The notes beneath the pieces are model-generated. The model had not been told where the DNA came from. It saw nothing but the letters and a program-made list of their open reading frames with translations, and did not search any database. From the NCBI GenBank assembly GCA_036924085.1, contig JAVGWX010000005.1, forward strand, positions 74,806,547 through 74,870,546: a DNA stretch of 64,000 bases. The letters are read 5' to 3'. The position numbers and the translations under genes are program-made. Source of the DNA: Ariolimax columbianus. Its lineage: Eukaryota; Mollusca; Gastropoda; Stylommatophora; Arionidae. Shown here piece after piece: positions 11,640 to 23,652 of the stretch (positions are counted from its first letter, which is position 1; each line of letters opens with the position of its first letter).

Positions 11640-11835
11640 CCGAGAAACTGCGGTCCAGGTACTTGACCTCCTGTACCTGCTGCAGAGCCACCCCTGCTGT
11701 TTGCCAACCCTCATAGCTGTAGTCTTAGATGTATCGATACACATACCATGCTTACCAAGTGATTGTTGAGTTTCTGTTCGTCTGAATTTGTGAGGCAGTG
11801 GTCATCTATGAAAACCAGTTCATGTATGGAACTGG
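11640..11835 (-). pseudogene. very weak RT remnant
   Basis: The minus strand shows scattered pieces that resemble the region after the RT palm of LINEs (FIDDHCLTNSDEQ, then a broken YLGS-like stretch). No continuous frame. Could be chance. Confidence 0.25.
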
Positions 11836-11837
11836 CT

Positions 11838-12225
11838 ATTACACCGTCTTCCAGGCAAAGAATCGAATCCTTCGAGTCAAAATGCTACAGAAAGATCCTC
11901 AGAATACCCTGGACAGAGAAAAAGACAAATATAGGCATTCGGCAAGAGTTGAGCAAAGAGAACTGATTTATCAATTCCATTTTGGCCAGAAAATGTAAAT
12001 ACTTTGGTAACATCAAGAGACACAATGGTCTTGGGAGAACAGTGTTGGAAGATATGGTGCCAGGTAAAAGAGGAAGGGGTAGACCAAGAAGACGATGGCA
12101 CAAAAATATCCAGAAATGCCTGGATATGACTCTGGCGGAGGCTGGAGTTTTGACAAGGGAATGAGATTCTTTCAGACAGTGATGGGAACGATGTTCTATA
12201 AAGGATCATTCTACATAATGATTGA
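11838..12225 (+). pseudogene. LINE ORF2 C-terminal remnant
   Basis: Diverged copy of the C-terminus of the LINE at 14300-16630. Pieces in different frames match RIESFESKCYRKILRIPW, KCKYFGNIKRHNGLGRT and GKRGRGRPRRRW, and the trailing ATGTTCTATAAAGGA is shared. Frame shifts and stops throughout. Confidence 0.75.
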
Positions 12226-12787
12226 TGTATGGAGTTATGATCTAGATAATATGTCTTAGCCTGATATTCCTATGAAACAACTGTGACATATAAATGGTAA
12301 TAATCAATGAGAACAACACTCATTCCTGACGCTCCTATTGGTCATTGGAAAAGCCTATGTGGCACCGTACTACGTACACACTGCACTTTCCATTCCTAAA
12401 TATAGAGATCTCACTTAATCAGTAATTGGTCCTGTATTCCGTACTGCTCCATTACCGTACAGGATTTATGCATGTCAACCCTGTCGAAAATTTCTCTTGG
12501 TCGATAAATGCTAAGTTGAGATGCTCACAGTATATCCATATTTTCACACACAGCTACTTCAGTGTAAATCGAATCTTAGCCATAATTGTCTGTGTTATAT
12601 CCGTTATATTGTCTGCCAGTACCACCACAGCTTCGCCTCATTGTTATATAATTGTCACAGATGAGCCAATCAGATCATCAAGATGTCCTGACAGATTCTA
12701 TTGAATTTCTATTGATCTTGACTGGATGGTGTCTTCTAATGAATGCATGACGTCAGTCGGGTCTTATCCACAACGATGTCAGCATCA
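12226..12787. other. no recognisable feature
   Basis: Unique sequence. A 92-codon frame at 12426-12704 has no family features and is not called. Confidence 0.5.
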
Positions 12788-12798
12788 TTCTGCTTCAG

Positions 12799-13590
12799 GA
12801 TCAAGATGATGAGCAGCGCATGAGCTGCAGGGGTCAGCGACCCATAGCTGACTGCTAGCGTCAGGGCCAGCGAACCAGAGCTGAGCAGCGCATGAGCTGC
12901 AGGGGTCAGCGACCCATAGCTGACTGCTAGCGTCAGGGCCAGCGAACCATAGCTAAGCAGCGCATGAGCTGCAGGGGTCAGCGACCCATAGCTGACTGCT
13001 AGCGTCAGGGTCAGCGAACCATAGCTAAGCAGCGCATGAGCTGCAGGGGTCAGCGACCCACAGCTGACTGCTAGCGTCAGGGTCAGCGAACCAGAGCTAA
13101 GCAGCGCATGAGCTGCAGGGGACAGCGACCCATAGCTGACTGCTAGCGTCAGGGCCAGCGAACCATAGCTGAGCAGCGCATGAGCTGCAGGGGTCAGCGA
13201 CCCATAGCTGAATGATAGCGTCAGGGATAGCGAACCAGAGCTGAGCAACACATGAGCTGCAGTGGTCAGTGACCCATAGCTGACTGCTAGCGTCATGGCC
13301 AGCGAACCAGAGCTGCCAAGACCCTTCTACACCTCCACGCGGTGATCATGGAAAACAGGCTGCAGTAGGGCAGACTTACTAAGGAGAAGGGATCGAAGAG
13401 GGAATGCTAACCCGGTACTCAAAAAGTGCTTGCTGAAGTCGGATGTGTTGGACCGAAAGGTACAAATATCGCAGTCAAGCTGTAAACTATGACACAACGC
13501 ATTCCGTTATCTGGACTACATTCTGCTACTTAAGCCCTTTCAGAGTTTGGTTGCGGGAGATTGAGAATGAACCAAGCCAAGCCAAGCCAT
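12799..13590 (+). mobile_element. HAR subfamily A retroposon with seven 72-bp head units
   Basis: Starts gatcaagatgatgagcagcg. Seven head units follow at exact 72-bp spacing (starts near 12811, 12883, 12955, 13027, 13099, 13171 and 13243), then one body at about 13315-13565 and a tail of (CCAAG)n. An 11-bp target-site duplication, ttctgcttcag, lies at 12788-12798 and 13591-13601, so the whole expanded array is inside the duplicated target. Each 72-bp unit is a doublet of 39- and 33-bp related halves. The body resembles no tRNA, 7SL or 5S that I recognise. The sister copies at 31, 45, 48.8 and 58.4 kb have one head unit. Confidence 0.8.
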
Positions 13591-13774
13591 TTCTGCTTCA
13601 GAACTTCTATTATCTTGACGCACTTTACCAGCGAGTAGACCAACAACAATGGTGTCACCATGCCCCTAATGAATATAGAAATAAAGATGGATGATATCAA
13701 CATTTGTTGTACAAAATAAATAAATAGTTACGGCGTTTATTCTCATCGATGGAGTTCATCAGGGAGGGGAAACG

Positions 13775-13932
13775 AGGAATATTACGAGTAAGAAAGGTGG
13801 CTATTCTCCGAAGTTGCTTATTTCACTCCTAACAAACCTATCGTAACAGGCCGAAACTTGAACCCACGTCCTCTTGATTAGGATACCGATTTCAAACCTC
13901 ACGGCCACCCGCTCGCGATATTTGCTGCACGA
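13775..13932 (-). repeat. tRNA-derived SINE fragment
   Basis: On the minus strand ggtggccgtgaggtttgaaa resembles a pol III A box context, and gtgggttcaagtttcgg lies where a B box (GGTTCRANYC) should be, about 45 nt downstream. The stem pairing is too weak for a functional tRNA. Confidence 0.45.
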
Positions 13933-14141
13933 TATGCTTTTTAAGAACGTTGACGTTTATTGCCGTAATTAGGTGTGGTATCTCGGAAATGACAGCAGAC
14001 GTTAGTGACTTTCGCTGGACGCACAATTTTTGAAACTTTTCAAATTTCAGATCGACCACCATTTTTCTGTAATGTCTCTCGCTTTATGTTATAATTAACT
14101 AGAACACAACTATCACTACAGTGTTTAGTCACTTTATTAGC

Positions 14142-14160
14142 ACCCCCCCCCCCCCCCCCC
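14142..14160 (+). repeat. poly-C tract
   Basis: A run of about 19 C. Similar homopolymer G runs occur at about 16764-16785 and 41578-41591. Confidence 0.9.
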
Positions 14161-14299
14161 GTGCCGGATTAAGCCTAGACAGACCTCTGTGGTAAACATA
14201 CTGTGAGGCCCCAGTAATATTCTCAACATAAATAAAGAACGAACCCATGGACATATATTTATTTATCTTTGAAAGTCCCCTTTCGACTAAATGGGCTGT

Positions 14300-16630
14300 A
14301 GCTCGCAACGCTCATGCCTTAATCTGACACTATGTCCACCATCATCATGTAGCATGTCCTTTGTAGAACGTCGCTCCCATCACAGTCTGTCTGAAAGAAA
14401 CTCGTTCCCTTGCCAAAATACCAGCCTCCGCCACATTCATACTCAGGCATTCCTGTATATCTTGGTGTCATCGTCTTCTTGGTCTACCCCTTCCTCTTTT
14501 GCCTGGCACCATACCTTCCATCACCGTTCTCTCAAGACCGTTGTGTCTCTTGATGTGACCAAAGTATTTGCATTTTCTAGCCAAAATGGAATTGATAAAC
14601 CAGTTCTCCTCTATGCTCAACTCTTGCCGAATGTCTACATTTGTTCTTTTCTCTGTCCAGGGTATTCTGAGGATCTTTCTGTAACATTTTGACTCGAAGG
14701 ATTCGATTCTTTGTCTATAAGTTTTGGTAATCGTCCATGCTTCACAGCCATAAGCTGCCACAGGAAAAACACAGGCTCTCAAGACTTTTACTTTTATCGT
14801 TTTGTTGGTGCCCTGCCATAATTTCTTCAAACTGTTCAGTCTCTGCATTGCCATAGCTAGTCTTCTTCTGATTTCTTTCGAGCAGTCACCATTTTTGTCA
14901 ATTCTGGAGCCCAGATATTCAAAATGTGTGACCTGATCTATTTCCTCATCACCCACTGTAAATTTATGCTGACATTGTGTTTTATCGGTGGTCATTATCT
15001 TTCTTTTTGTTTATGTTTATGAACAGATTTTGATCTTTACTATGTCCATTAACGACTGAAAGTAGCTGCTCTAGCTCTTCTGCACTTCTTGATAGTATCA
15101 CTGTGTCATCTGCGTATCGTAACTCTGGAATCTCGTACCCCCCAATCGTAAATGGGTCGAAGCTTTCAATGTTCACATCTTCTCGAACATTTCTCATTAT
15201 ACATTCCGCATATATGTTGTACAGATAAGGTGAGAGGATACATCTTTGTCGGACTCCCTTTTGTACTGCAAACCAATCTGATGTTTGCCCAGATACTCGG
15301 ACATCGGCTTTTTTATCTTGGTTTGTTTCAATGATATGGACTATATGCGAAGGAAACCCCATTTCCTTCATGATTCTCCACATATTTTGATGTTTTACCG
15401 TGTCGAAGGCCTTAGTGTAATCAATGAAACATGTGAACAGGTCTACATTAAATTCTCTACATTTTTCATAGATATTCCTTAAATTGAATATGTGGTCCCG
15501 GGTCCCTCTGTCTTTGCTAAAACCTGCCTGGACTACGTGAATTTCAGATTCAAACCTTTTCTCTATCCTTCTTAATAGGATTCGCAAGAGTATCTTGCTA
15601 GCGTTCCTGATCAGCACGATAGTTCGGTAGTTCGTGCACAGCTTCAGGTTGCCTTTTTGGAGGAGGGGAATATAAATTGATTTCTTCCATACTTCTGGCC
15701 AATCTGCACTGTGCCATATCTGTTTACACAGCTTGTGATAGACTCGAGCACATGCCTCTCCTCCTGCTTGTATTAGCTCTGCTGGGATATCATCGCATCC
15801 TGGGGACTTTCCCTTTTTCAGACTTTTAATTGCAGAGCGTACTTCTTCCAATGTTGGTTCAGGTTCTTTCTCATCCTTTGGTAGGATTGTAACTGAGCGC
15901 TTTGTGCTATCTCGATACATGGTTCCGCAGTACTCTCTCCATCTATTCAGAATGTCTTTGGTTTCTATTAATGTGTTATCCTCTTTGTCATTGATGACAT
16001 GTGGAACCGGACGGAATTCCCTTGTCAGTGTTCTTATTGCTTTGAATGCATCTCTTTCTCTGCCTTGTTGTTGTAGGTTTTCTATATCCTTACACGTTTC
16101 TACTATTTATCTTCTTTTATCTTTTCTTATTTCTCTTCTAACTTTTCTTGCGCAGTTTTTATATACTGTGTTGGTCCCCTTACTTCCCATTTATTTTAAT
16201 TGTTGCCTTTCTGCAATGAGTTTCTTTGTTTCCTCTGTTATATAGCTCTGTGTCTTGTGCAATATCTTTGGAATCATTTCTTTTGCTGTCGAGATCAAAA
16301 TACTCCTCAGATGTCATCTCTTCCTGTACAGCAAGCAACGCCTATGTTTTCTACTTTGATGTTGAATTCAGTAGGTATTGCTGATACATCGAAGCGTATT
16401 GGCTGGCAACCTTTGTTGATCATAGGTAGTCTTGTTTGAAAAACTGCAAACAGTAATTCATGGTCCGTATCGCAGTCTGCTCCTGGCAGCGTTTTTGTCG
16501 CCAACACATTTGATCTCCATCTTTGTTGCACTAGGATGTAGTCTATCCACCAGGATAGTTTATTTGGTGCCTGAGAATGTAGCCCGCTTGTCCCTGAAGT
16601 CGACACGTGATGTAAAGAAATGATTCTCAT
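14300..16630 (-). mobile_element. LINE with nearly open reverse transcriptase
   Basis: Minus-strand ORF2. 16630-16307 holds the endonuclease end (WWIDYILVQQRWRSN, then GADCDTDHELLFAVF). 15920-14982 is one open frame of 312 codons with the RT core: LKKGKSPGCDDIPAELI, QAGFSKDRGTRDHIFNLRN, TCFIDYTKAFDTVKH, then the catalytic box RYADDTVIL. 14995-14468 holds the C-terminus (HFEYLGSRID, then AAYGCEAWTI, then GKRGRGRPRRR). The RT and C-terminal frames are joined by a single one-base shift in an A-rich run near 14990. GVRQRC replaces the usual GVRQGC. The endonuclease N-terminus is missing. Among the youngest-looking RTs in the window. Confidence 0.85.
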
Positions 16631-16639
16631 TTTATCTTA

Positions 16640-17340
16640 TAGAAGAGCAACATATGCCGTGTACCGATGTGTTCAACCTGCGTCCTTTGTGGTATGGAGA
16701 CCGAAATACAAGCCAACTGGCCCCTCTGTAGAACACATGCACCTGGCTTTTCTCTGACAGCAAGGGGGGGGGGGGGGGAGGGGGGTGTGAGTGCAATGGA
16801 AGTGAAGTAAAGCATAGTAACACTGTAACCTTCCATGAATGTCGTGAGAGCCGAGTAAGCAGCGTCTTATAGTATTAGTCAAACGAAAGTTGTCTGGCCT
16901 CAGGTACACGAGACTTCAGGCGGTATTGTCATTGTTTAACACATGCGCAAATTTGGTAGTAGAACTCGCATGTCTGACTTTTTTAATAATATTGTTTCAT
17001 CGCACGACGATTGACTTCTTATTTTAGAACTTCCAAATGAACTGTTCATCGATTCAGGCGAAGAGGATCGAAGAGAACCAACGTCGGGTTATTCGCAGCC
17101 TTCGACGTCTATTAATGATTCATACGTCTGCCATCGTGCGTCATCTACTCCAAACATTTTCAATCAAGACTAGTTGAGTAATCGTTTCGCGACCAGAAGC
17201 TGTCAGTTTAGTTAATTATATCAAGATAAACAATGTTATCATCACAATGAAAATGTTATTTCGCTTTGCAATTGTCATGGGTAGCTTGCTCCTTGTTTAG
17301 AACGGAAGATGACATTGTTCCCTGCTTCAATATAGACGGC
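16640..17340. other. spacer between two LINEs
   Basis: Contains a G-rich homopolymer (16764-16785). No coding signature supported. Confidence 0.5.
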
Positions 17341-20300
17341 CTGCTGAATGATCTATGAATCAAACGTATCCCACAACAATGACAACTATTCGTACTCCTC
17401 TAAATTGAGTCACAAGGCGGTGTTGCTGTATAATGGAAACCGACTCCTATTCATTTTAGTAGGACACACTGTGTACATAAAAGAAACCCACGATAATCTA
17501 AAACAGCTTTTTAGCTACGAGTATCTTCAAAACGGCACAGGCGTCTACCTTGACGTCATGAAGGCCAATTTCACATCAGGAGGAGTTGGTTTCCTCGTCG
17601 CCCCACACATTGCTCACCTCGTTCATCAGGTGACATTCGTAGACCCCCGCCTGGCATCACTAGTAATAACCATATCAAAACACTTCACTGCCACCATTAT
17701 ACAGGCAAATGCACCGACAGCAAACAAGACTGAACAGGAACACGCCGACTTCTATGACGTCATATAACAAAAACGCAACTTCTTCAACATCATTGTAGAT
17801 GACTTCAACGCAAGAGTGGGTCCTCGCCAAATTGGCAAAACCTAAATGGGCCCTCACCCAGGAGAGCTACGAAATAAAGCCAGAAATAGATTGGCTACGT
17901 TCTGTGAAACGAACCGGTTGTTCCACTGCAACAGACTCTTCAAGAAACCCCTCCATAAGAGATATACACACATAGGTCCCAGCGGTCAACACCGACATGA
18001 AATTGACAACATCCTATCCAATTGCAGAATAGCAACAGCCGTGGCCGTTGCTGCTTCTTTCTGCATAGGCAACGACCATCGTCTTCTCCGCGTCAACTTT
18101 CACTTCAACATCCGCAATGCAAAGCTGCATAAGCATCATTCACATAGGGGCCCAGGGTGAATTCTCCACCCCATGTCAGCTGCCCCCCCTTGCAGGTAGT
18201 GTCAACATTGTAGCATCCACCACAATGGACATTGATGTCGACTTCGCCACCATAATTTAAAAAATCAAGTCCATTACAAAAACCATCAGACCCCCGGCAC
18301 CAAACCACACACAAAACATAATTTTACAAGCTACATGAGCATTGCTGAAAGAGAGACGCAAAATGACTCGCTCCCCGATCAACAATACAGCTTTCAGGGC
18401 CCTCAGCTCACTCTGCCGTCAAAAACTCAAAGAAGACCACGAAGAGTTTGCCCGCCAACGCTTCATTGAAGCGGCAGTGTCCCGACACAGCATAAAGGTA
18501 GCCTCTTGACACATCGCCAACATAAAGCTAGCCTCTCGGCACATCGCCAACATAAAGCAAGCCTCTCGACACATCGTCAACATAAAGCTAGCCTCTCGGC
18601 ACATCGCCAACATAAAGCTAGCCTCTCGACACATCGCCAACATAAAGCTAGCATCTCGGCACATCACCAACATAAAGCTAGCATCTGGACACATCACCAA
18701 CATAAAGCTAGCCTCTCGGCACATCACCAAACATAAAGCTAGCCTCTCGGCACATCACCAACATAAAACTAGCATCTGGACACATCACCAACATAAAGCT
18801 AGCCTCTCGGCACATCACCAACATAAAGATAGCATCTCGGCACATCACCAACATAAAGCTAGCCTCTCGACACATCGTCAACATAAAGCTAGCCTCTCGG
18901 CACATCGCCAACATAAAGCTAGCCTCTCGACACATCGCCAACATAAAGCTAGCCTCTCGGTACATCACCAACATAAAGCTAGCATCTGGACACACCACCA
19001 ACATAAATCTAGCATCTCGGCACATCACCAACATAAAGCTGGCATCTGGACACATCACCAACATAAAGCTGGCCTCTCGGCACATCACCAACATAAAGCT
19101 AGCCTCTCGGCACATCGCCAACATAAAGCTAGCTTCTCGACACATCGCCAACATAAAGCTAGCCTCTCGGCACATCACCAACATAAAGCTAGCATCTGGA
19201 CACATCACCAACATAAAGCTAGCCTCTCGGCACATCGCCAACATAAAGCTAGCCTCTCGGCACATCACCAACACAAAACTAGCTTCTCGACACTTCACCG
19301 AGCACCACCATGTCAGTCCCTGCCTGAAAGCGCCTGATATGTCCCGAACTACTTCTAGACCAGAAATGGAGGAAATCATAAAGTAGTATTAAACCAAACT
19401 ATTCAAGACAACTGACCCTCCATCTATCCCAACACAATCCCCACTTCCACCTTTCCAAACTTCCTACCCTCAGAAATTCTCACGATCTTGAGAGTATGCC
19501 ACCTAGGAAATCACATAGAATAGATACCATCACTGCAGATGACCTCAAAGCCTGTGGACTACCACTCCATCTAGCCTTAGTTAAACGCTATAGAACATAC
19601 CTCCCCATGGGACAATATCTGCAGCATGGCGTAACCCGAAAACATTACTCCTACATAAAAAGGAGACAATGAAGACTTTGGAAACTACTCTCCAACTACG
19701 CTTCTCCCTGTCACCCACAAACTCTTTACCAAATGTATACTCGCTAGGACCCATCACCTTCTCGAGCCCCCGCAATCAATCGAACAGGCTGGCTTTCGGC
19801 ACGACTTCAGCTCAATTGACCACATCTTTACCTGCTGCCGCCTAATTGAAACAGTCCAAGATTTCTAAACGCCCTTGATCTTCCCCTTTATCGATTACAA
19901 GAAGTTATTTGACTCTGTAGAGTCACTCTTCGTCTGGCACTCTCAAGTCATCGATCCCGGCAATGTCAGAATTCTTGTTAACTGCTACACAGCTAACTGC
20001 TAACCCTCCAGCCATTCCAAATACCATAATAGTATCCGTCCAGAAATGAGTTTGCCAGGGTGATCCTATTTCACCAAGTCTTTTTCCTCATGCCTGGTCC
20101 ATCATCAGTCAATGCGATTTGACGCCCTTTGACATCAACACCAATGACAAGCGACTTAACCACCTCCGTTTCGCAGATGACATAGTGCTCATCACAGAAA
20201 CAGCCAAAGGCGCCAACCAGATGGTAGCTTTGGTAGAGAGAAATTCCGGTTTTGAGATGAACACCTCCAAGACAAAAGTCATGCGTAACCCTTTCGCTAC

Positions 20301-21042
20301 AAATGACCCAGTCATTCTCGATGACAAGAATCTGGAGGACGTAGAGGAGTACATCTACTTGGGACGGTTATTGAACATGCAGAATGACCTAAACCCAGAA
20401 CTAACAAGACGTCGTCGCGCGGGCTGGGCGGCTGTCTCGTCCATAAATCGGCACTAGACCATACCTACGACCAGAGTCTGCGCGCCTCCCTATTCAACTC
20501 CACAGTTCTACCTGCCGCAGAAACATGGGCTCTCACAAAAGAAATTGAGTCCACATTCAGAGTGACCCAAGCCTCTCTCTAGAGACGTATGATCGACCAC
20601 AGGCTCCATAACCAACGTTTGAAAGGTCTTCACAACACTGACGTACGGCAGATGTCATTGGTGAAGGATGCAGTCACCCACGCAGACAAGACAAATCATT
20701 GCGGGGCTGGCCATCTGCTCTGGAGAACTGATGACCGTTGGAGCACAGCCACAGCAGTCTGGTACCCACAAGACAGAAGACGATCACGGGGAAGACCTCC
20801 AACGCGCTGGTTTAACTTCGTCGAACTCAGAAACAATATCTACGATGCTTCAGACGGGGAACTTCTCACCCACTGGTCCACCGTGGTCTAAGACAGAAGA
20901 CAATGGAAGCAAAATTGAGACCCGCAGCGGCGTAACCGCCGATGAGAAACGGTTCGTCCAGTAATCCAGTAATCTTCAAAACAGCAAGTACAAGTGTATT
21001 GATGTCATCTTTGACATTGGACTCGGAAAGTAAGTAAGTATC
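17340..21042 (+). mobile_element. RTE-like LINE with endonuclease, RT and an internal minisatellite
   Basis: Order on the + strand: endonuclease at 17560-18170 (GGVGFLVAPHIAHLV, then IIVDDFNARVGPRQ, then GQHRHEIDNIL and IGNDHRLLRVNFHF); a 30-bp tandem array at 18485-19300; the RT from about 19500 (FPFIDYKKLFDSVES near 19885); the catalytic box LRFADDIVLITET (20160-20205); MNTSKTKVM; EEYIYLGRLLNMQNDLNPEL, then TRRRRAGWAAVSSI (20345-20445); and the C-terminus RRSRGRPPTRWF (about 20778-20815). The 3' end is a short (AAGT)n tract at about 21030-21042, typical of RTE elements. Stops and shifts occur in both catalytic domains, so it is dead. Confidence 0.85.
18485..19300. repeat. 30-bp minisatellite inside an RTE ORF2
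   Basis: About 27 copies of a 30-bp unit (agcctctcggcacatcacca + 10 bp) sit between the endonuclease and RT regions of the LINE. The flanking LINE sequence carries the apparent seed (cagcataaaggtagcctctt at about 18488). The minus strand of the array is open for 223 codons because 30 is divisible by 3. Confidence 0.9.
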
Positions 21043-21884
21043 TTTGACATAACCTGAAGGTTGTGGCTCTGTTGTTGGGTCTGCAGCTGAGATATACGAA
21101 GTACTGCTGTTTCTTATGTGAAAGAGGCAGCCAAGAAATGACTTTGCACTACAGGAAGAGAGACTGGGATAAGTGAAAATCTATGATGGTCGGAGAGAAG
21201 AATGTGCAACACAAAAAACCGACAGGAACGCACACAATTCTGCTAGCTTTCCTACACATCACACTCTGTGTGATGAAAAACTTCGAGCTATAGACCGCAC
21301 TGGATCAGCTTTTCATTCTTTAATGGGCTGACGAATTCTCTCGGCTCAGCTAAACGAAAACTAAAGAGAGAATACTTGTCGGTCCTTAGATCGGTGAACT
21401 CTTCAGAGGCGAGATGTTAGACAAGCTGTTTGAGCGGGACGAGTACAAAGCTTAAAATTCGTTTCATGTTGTCTCAACTAAGTTTCTTTTTAATATCTGG
21501 TCGTAAACCTACGACATGTCCCAGCATCAACAACTTAGCTGTAATATGTCCTTAAAGGTCTACTTCTCTATTCCCAATTGGATTTTGCTTCCGACGACAG
21601 TAGTATGGCTAGTTATGAGTACTGTAAACGTTTTTCCCAGGACATTGTCGCGATGAAAAAACAATACCATGGAAGCTGGTCCACTTCAATGTTGACTGAC
21701 TACCATTGGAGGCTCGCTTGAGATGATCCATAGCAGCTAACGACGTCGGAGGTAGAGGTGGACTTTTACCGTTACATGCATGTGTACCTTTTACTCTTTA
21801 TTATTATTATTATTATATATATATAAACAATTATTTTGTGTTTACGAATTTAATACATTATTTTTTTTTAATCCCGAAAAACCA
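21043..21884. other. no recognisable feature
   Basis: AT-rich. Contains a short (ATT)n/(AT)n patch near 21800-21830. No gene supported. Confidence 0.5.
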
Positions 21885-22950
21885 AGCACCATGATAGATG
21901 AGTTACATATCGAGGTACTCAAAACAGCGGGCCAGACTTTACAAAATTTACTTTTTAAGCATATTAATGAAATTTACAGCAATGAAATACGGCCAAAAGA
22001 TAACACAACGTCAATAATAGTTTTTTGTCAAAAAATAAATGAAATAGAATGCGTTGAATTCCGAACGATAAGCTTAAAAAACATGCATCTAAAATTCCAT
22101 TGAAGATAACTATTAAGAGAATCGATGGCAAGATAGAGGTGGTTCTGAAAAATAACCAGTTTTAATTTTGCAAGGCCAGAGGTACACGGAATGCAATCGG
22201 ATCATTGCGGCTTCTCGCTGAGAGAATGATAGAACAAGAACTACATCTGGTTTATTGACTATGAGAAAGTCTTTGATCAAATCTCATGCAGGAAACTTTT
22301 TTCAGATATTGCAAGTCAAAGTAAATAGTAACGGTGTGTCCCATAGTAGTTATATTACTGTCGGAGAATGAAGTTGTTCGAGACTTCAGTTTACTAATCC
22401 ACAGCTTGTATGAGGTAGTGTGGCCACTTCCTTTCATCGCTTCCTTTTACTTCCATAGTCGTATGCCGCCAGGTACCCATGTACAGCTGGGTCGACTAGA
22501 GTGTGCTGTTGTAGAAGTTGAACCCTGCACCTTTGCTGTGAAAAGCGATTGCTATACCACTATAATAATCAGACGCTCAAAACAAAGGTATTGAGAGACT
22601 AATCATTAGGTTAACCCAAAACATGTATGAAAACTAAGAGACGATCATTTAAATCAAAGCAGATCTAACAGATCCAGTTTCAATATGACATGGGATAAGA
22701 CAGTGCTGCTTGCTTTCACCGAGTCTCTATAACGCACATTCTGAGATAATGATGGAAAGTGATGTTCGAAGTTGTAATATGGGTGTCATAGTCAATGGTA
22801 GGAAAGTTAATGCCATCAGATTTGCTGATGACCAAGCTTTAATGGAAGGACCAGTAGCAACGTTGCAAATGTTACTTGCAAAAATTAACAGCACAACCAA
22901 ATAGTTTGGCACGAAAATAAACACATTAAAGACAACGACTTTAGTAATGG
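21885..22950 (+). pseudogene. LINE RT remnant split by a SINE
   Basis: Decayed RT: DELHIEVLKTAGQTLQNLL, then INEIECVEFRTISLKNMH, then RGTRNAIGSLRLLAERMI (about 22175-22230), then, after the SINE-like insert at 22425-22590, SPSLYNAHSEIMMES, NAIRFADDQALMEGP (the YADD box region, 22813-22857) and KINTLKTTTLVMVK. Several stops and frame changes. No close relative elsewhere in the window. Confidence 0.7.
22425..22590 (-). repeat. tRNA-derived SINE inserted in an RT remnant
   Basis: The minus strand begins with a tRNA-like head: tagtggtatagcaatcgctt (A-box side), then gcagggttcaacttctac (B box GGTTCAA). A core segment follows, agtcgacccagctgtacatg, then ggtacctggcggcat. A matching core occurs in the SINE at 58078-58332. 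The insert separates two parts of the RT remnant. Confidence 0.55.
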
Positions 22951-22951
22951 T

Positions 22952-23075
22952 CAAATAGTGGGGCCAGTGTCAGTTAATGCATTCAAAAATAGATTGGATG
23001 CACATAGTTATTTTTAGATCAAGTTCAGTAGAAGTACTGGTTGTTTACAGACTCTTTAAATCAGTATTCAGAAGT
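22952..23075 (+). repeat. 3' end of a CR1-like LINE
   Basis: Short piece reading VNAFKNRLDAHS-like sequence (gcattcaaaaatagattgga), then the family 3' UTR with actggttg-tacagactctt. Larger copies of this family lie at 38.8, 44.5, 49.7 and 50.6 kb. Confidence 0.6.
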
Positions 23076-23415
23076 TACATTACGTTTTTATCCACGAGTA
23101 AGATGGTTGGAGATAGTAGACATTTCTGTCTGATCTCAGTTTGAAATACACATGAATCTGTAGTTTACTTTCGTAGAACATTCTGTATTTGAGCCTCCTG
23201 AGATAAATCTGGTATAATTCTTAAACCTTTAGCTCAGAAATGCAATTTGAAACATATTGCTAGACAACCGTATTACAATATCACTGTTAGCGGAGGCTTG
23301 TAAGTTATGAAAATAAAAATGATCCATTTTGACTTTCAACTGTGAAAGCTAACATTTTTAAGACATCAACAACATCTTGTGTGAATGTACTGTTCTTATC
23401 GCGCCTTTCGGCAGC

Positions 23416-23506
23416 TTACGTCAGTCACTTCCCGTGTCGATATAGTCACCTTCAGAACGTGAACGTCGCGTTTTACAATTATGAACCTTTCACTGCGGTA
23501 TTAAAA
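23416..23506 (+). promoter_or_regulatory. possible promoter of the secreted-protein gene
   Basis: ttacgtca, close to a CRE site, at 23416-23423, and a TATA-like tattaaaa at 23499-23506, about 70 bp before the start codon of exon 1. The spacing would put transcription start near 23530. No direct evidence; such motifs arise by chance in AT-rich DNA. Confidence 0.25.
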
Positions 23507-23576
23507 GCAAAAGCTGGACCAAATGAGCAGAGGACATCGGTCTCCAGTATAATGCAGGTCCAGACATCCCAGCATC

Positions 23577-23652
23577 ATGTGGCTTCGGGTAGCAGTTCTT
23601 GTACTTTCAGTTTCTTCTATAGACACACAGTTGGTGACTCATACTAACGGAT
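23577..23652 (+). CDS. exon 1 of a secreted EGF/vWF-D-like protein: signal peptide
   Basis: First coding exon of a nine-exon gene on the + strand. ATG opens 25 codons plus one base. The peptide MWLRVAVLVLSVSSIDTQL is a compact secretion signal: charged Arg, hydrophobic core VAVLVLSVSS, and a likely cleavage near Ser14 or Thr17. The donor is gtaagt at 23653. The leftover base t joins cc of exon 2 to give Ser. Across all nine exons the frame stays open for about 371 codons with consistent phases (1-1-2-0-0-0-1-2), which strongly supports a real, constrained gene. The protein is probably secreted or extracellular: EGF-like module, vWF-D-like region, C8-like block. Its exact role is unknown to me. 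Confidence 0.75.

Noticed and set aside
12736..13296. 186-codon open frame on the minus strand
   Set aside because: Lies wholly in the 72-bp head array of a retroposon. No start context, no family.
18708..19379. 223-codon Met/Cys-rich open frame on the minus strand
   Set aside because: Antisense of a 30-bp array inside a LINE ORF2; periodic by construction.
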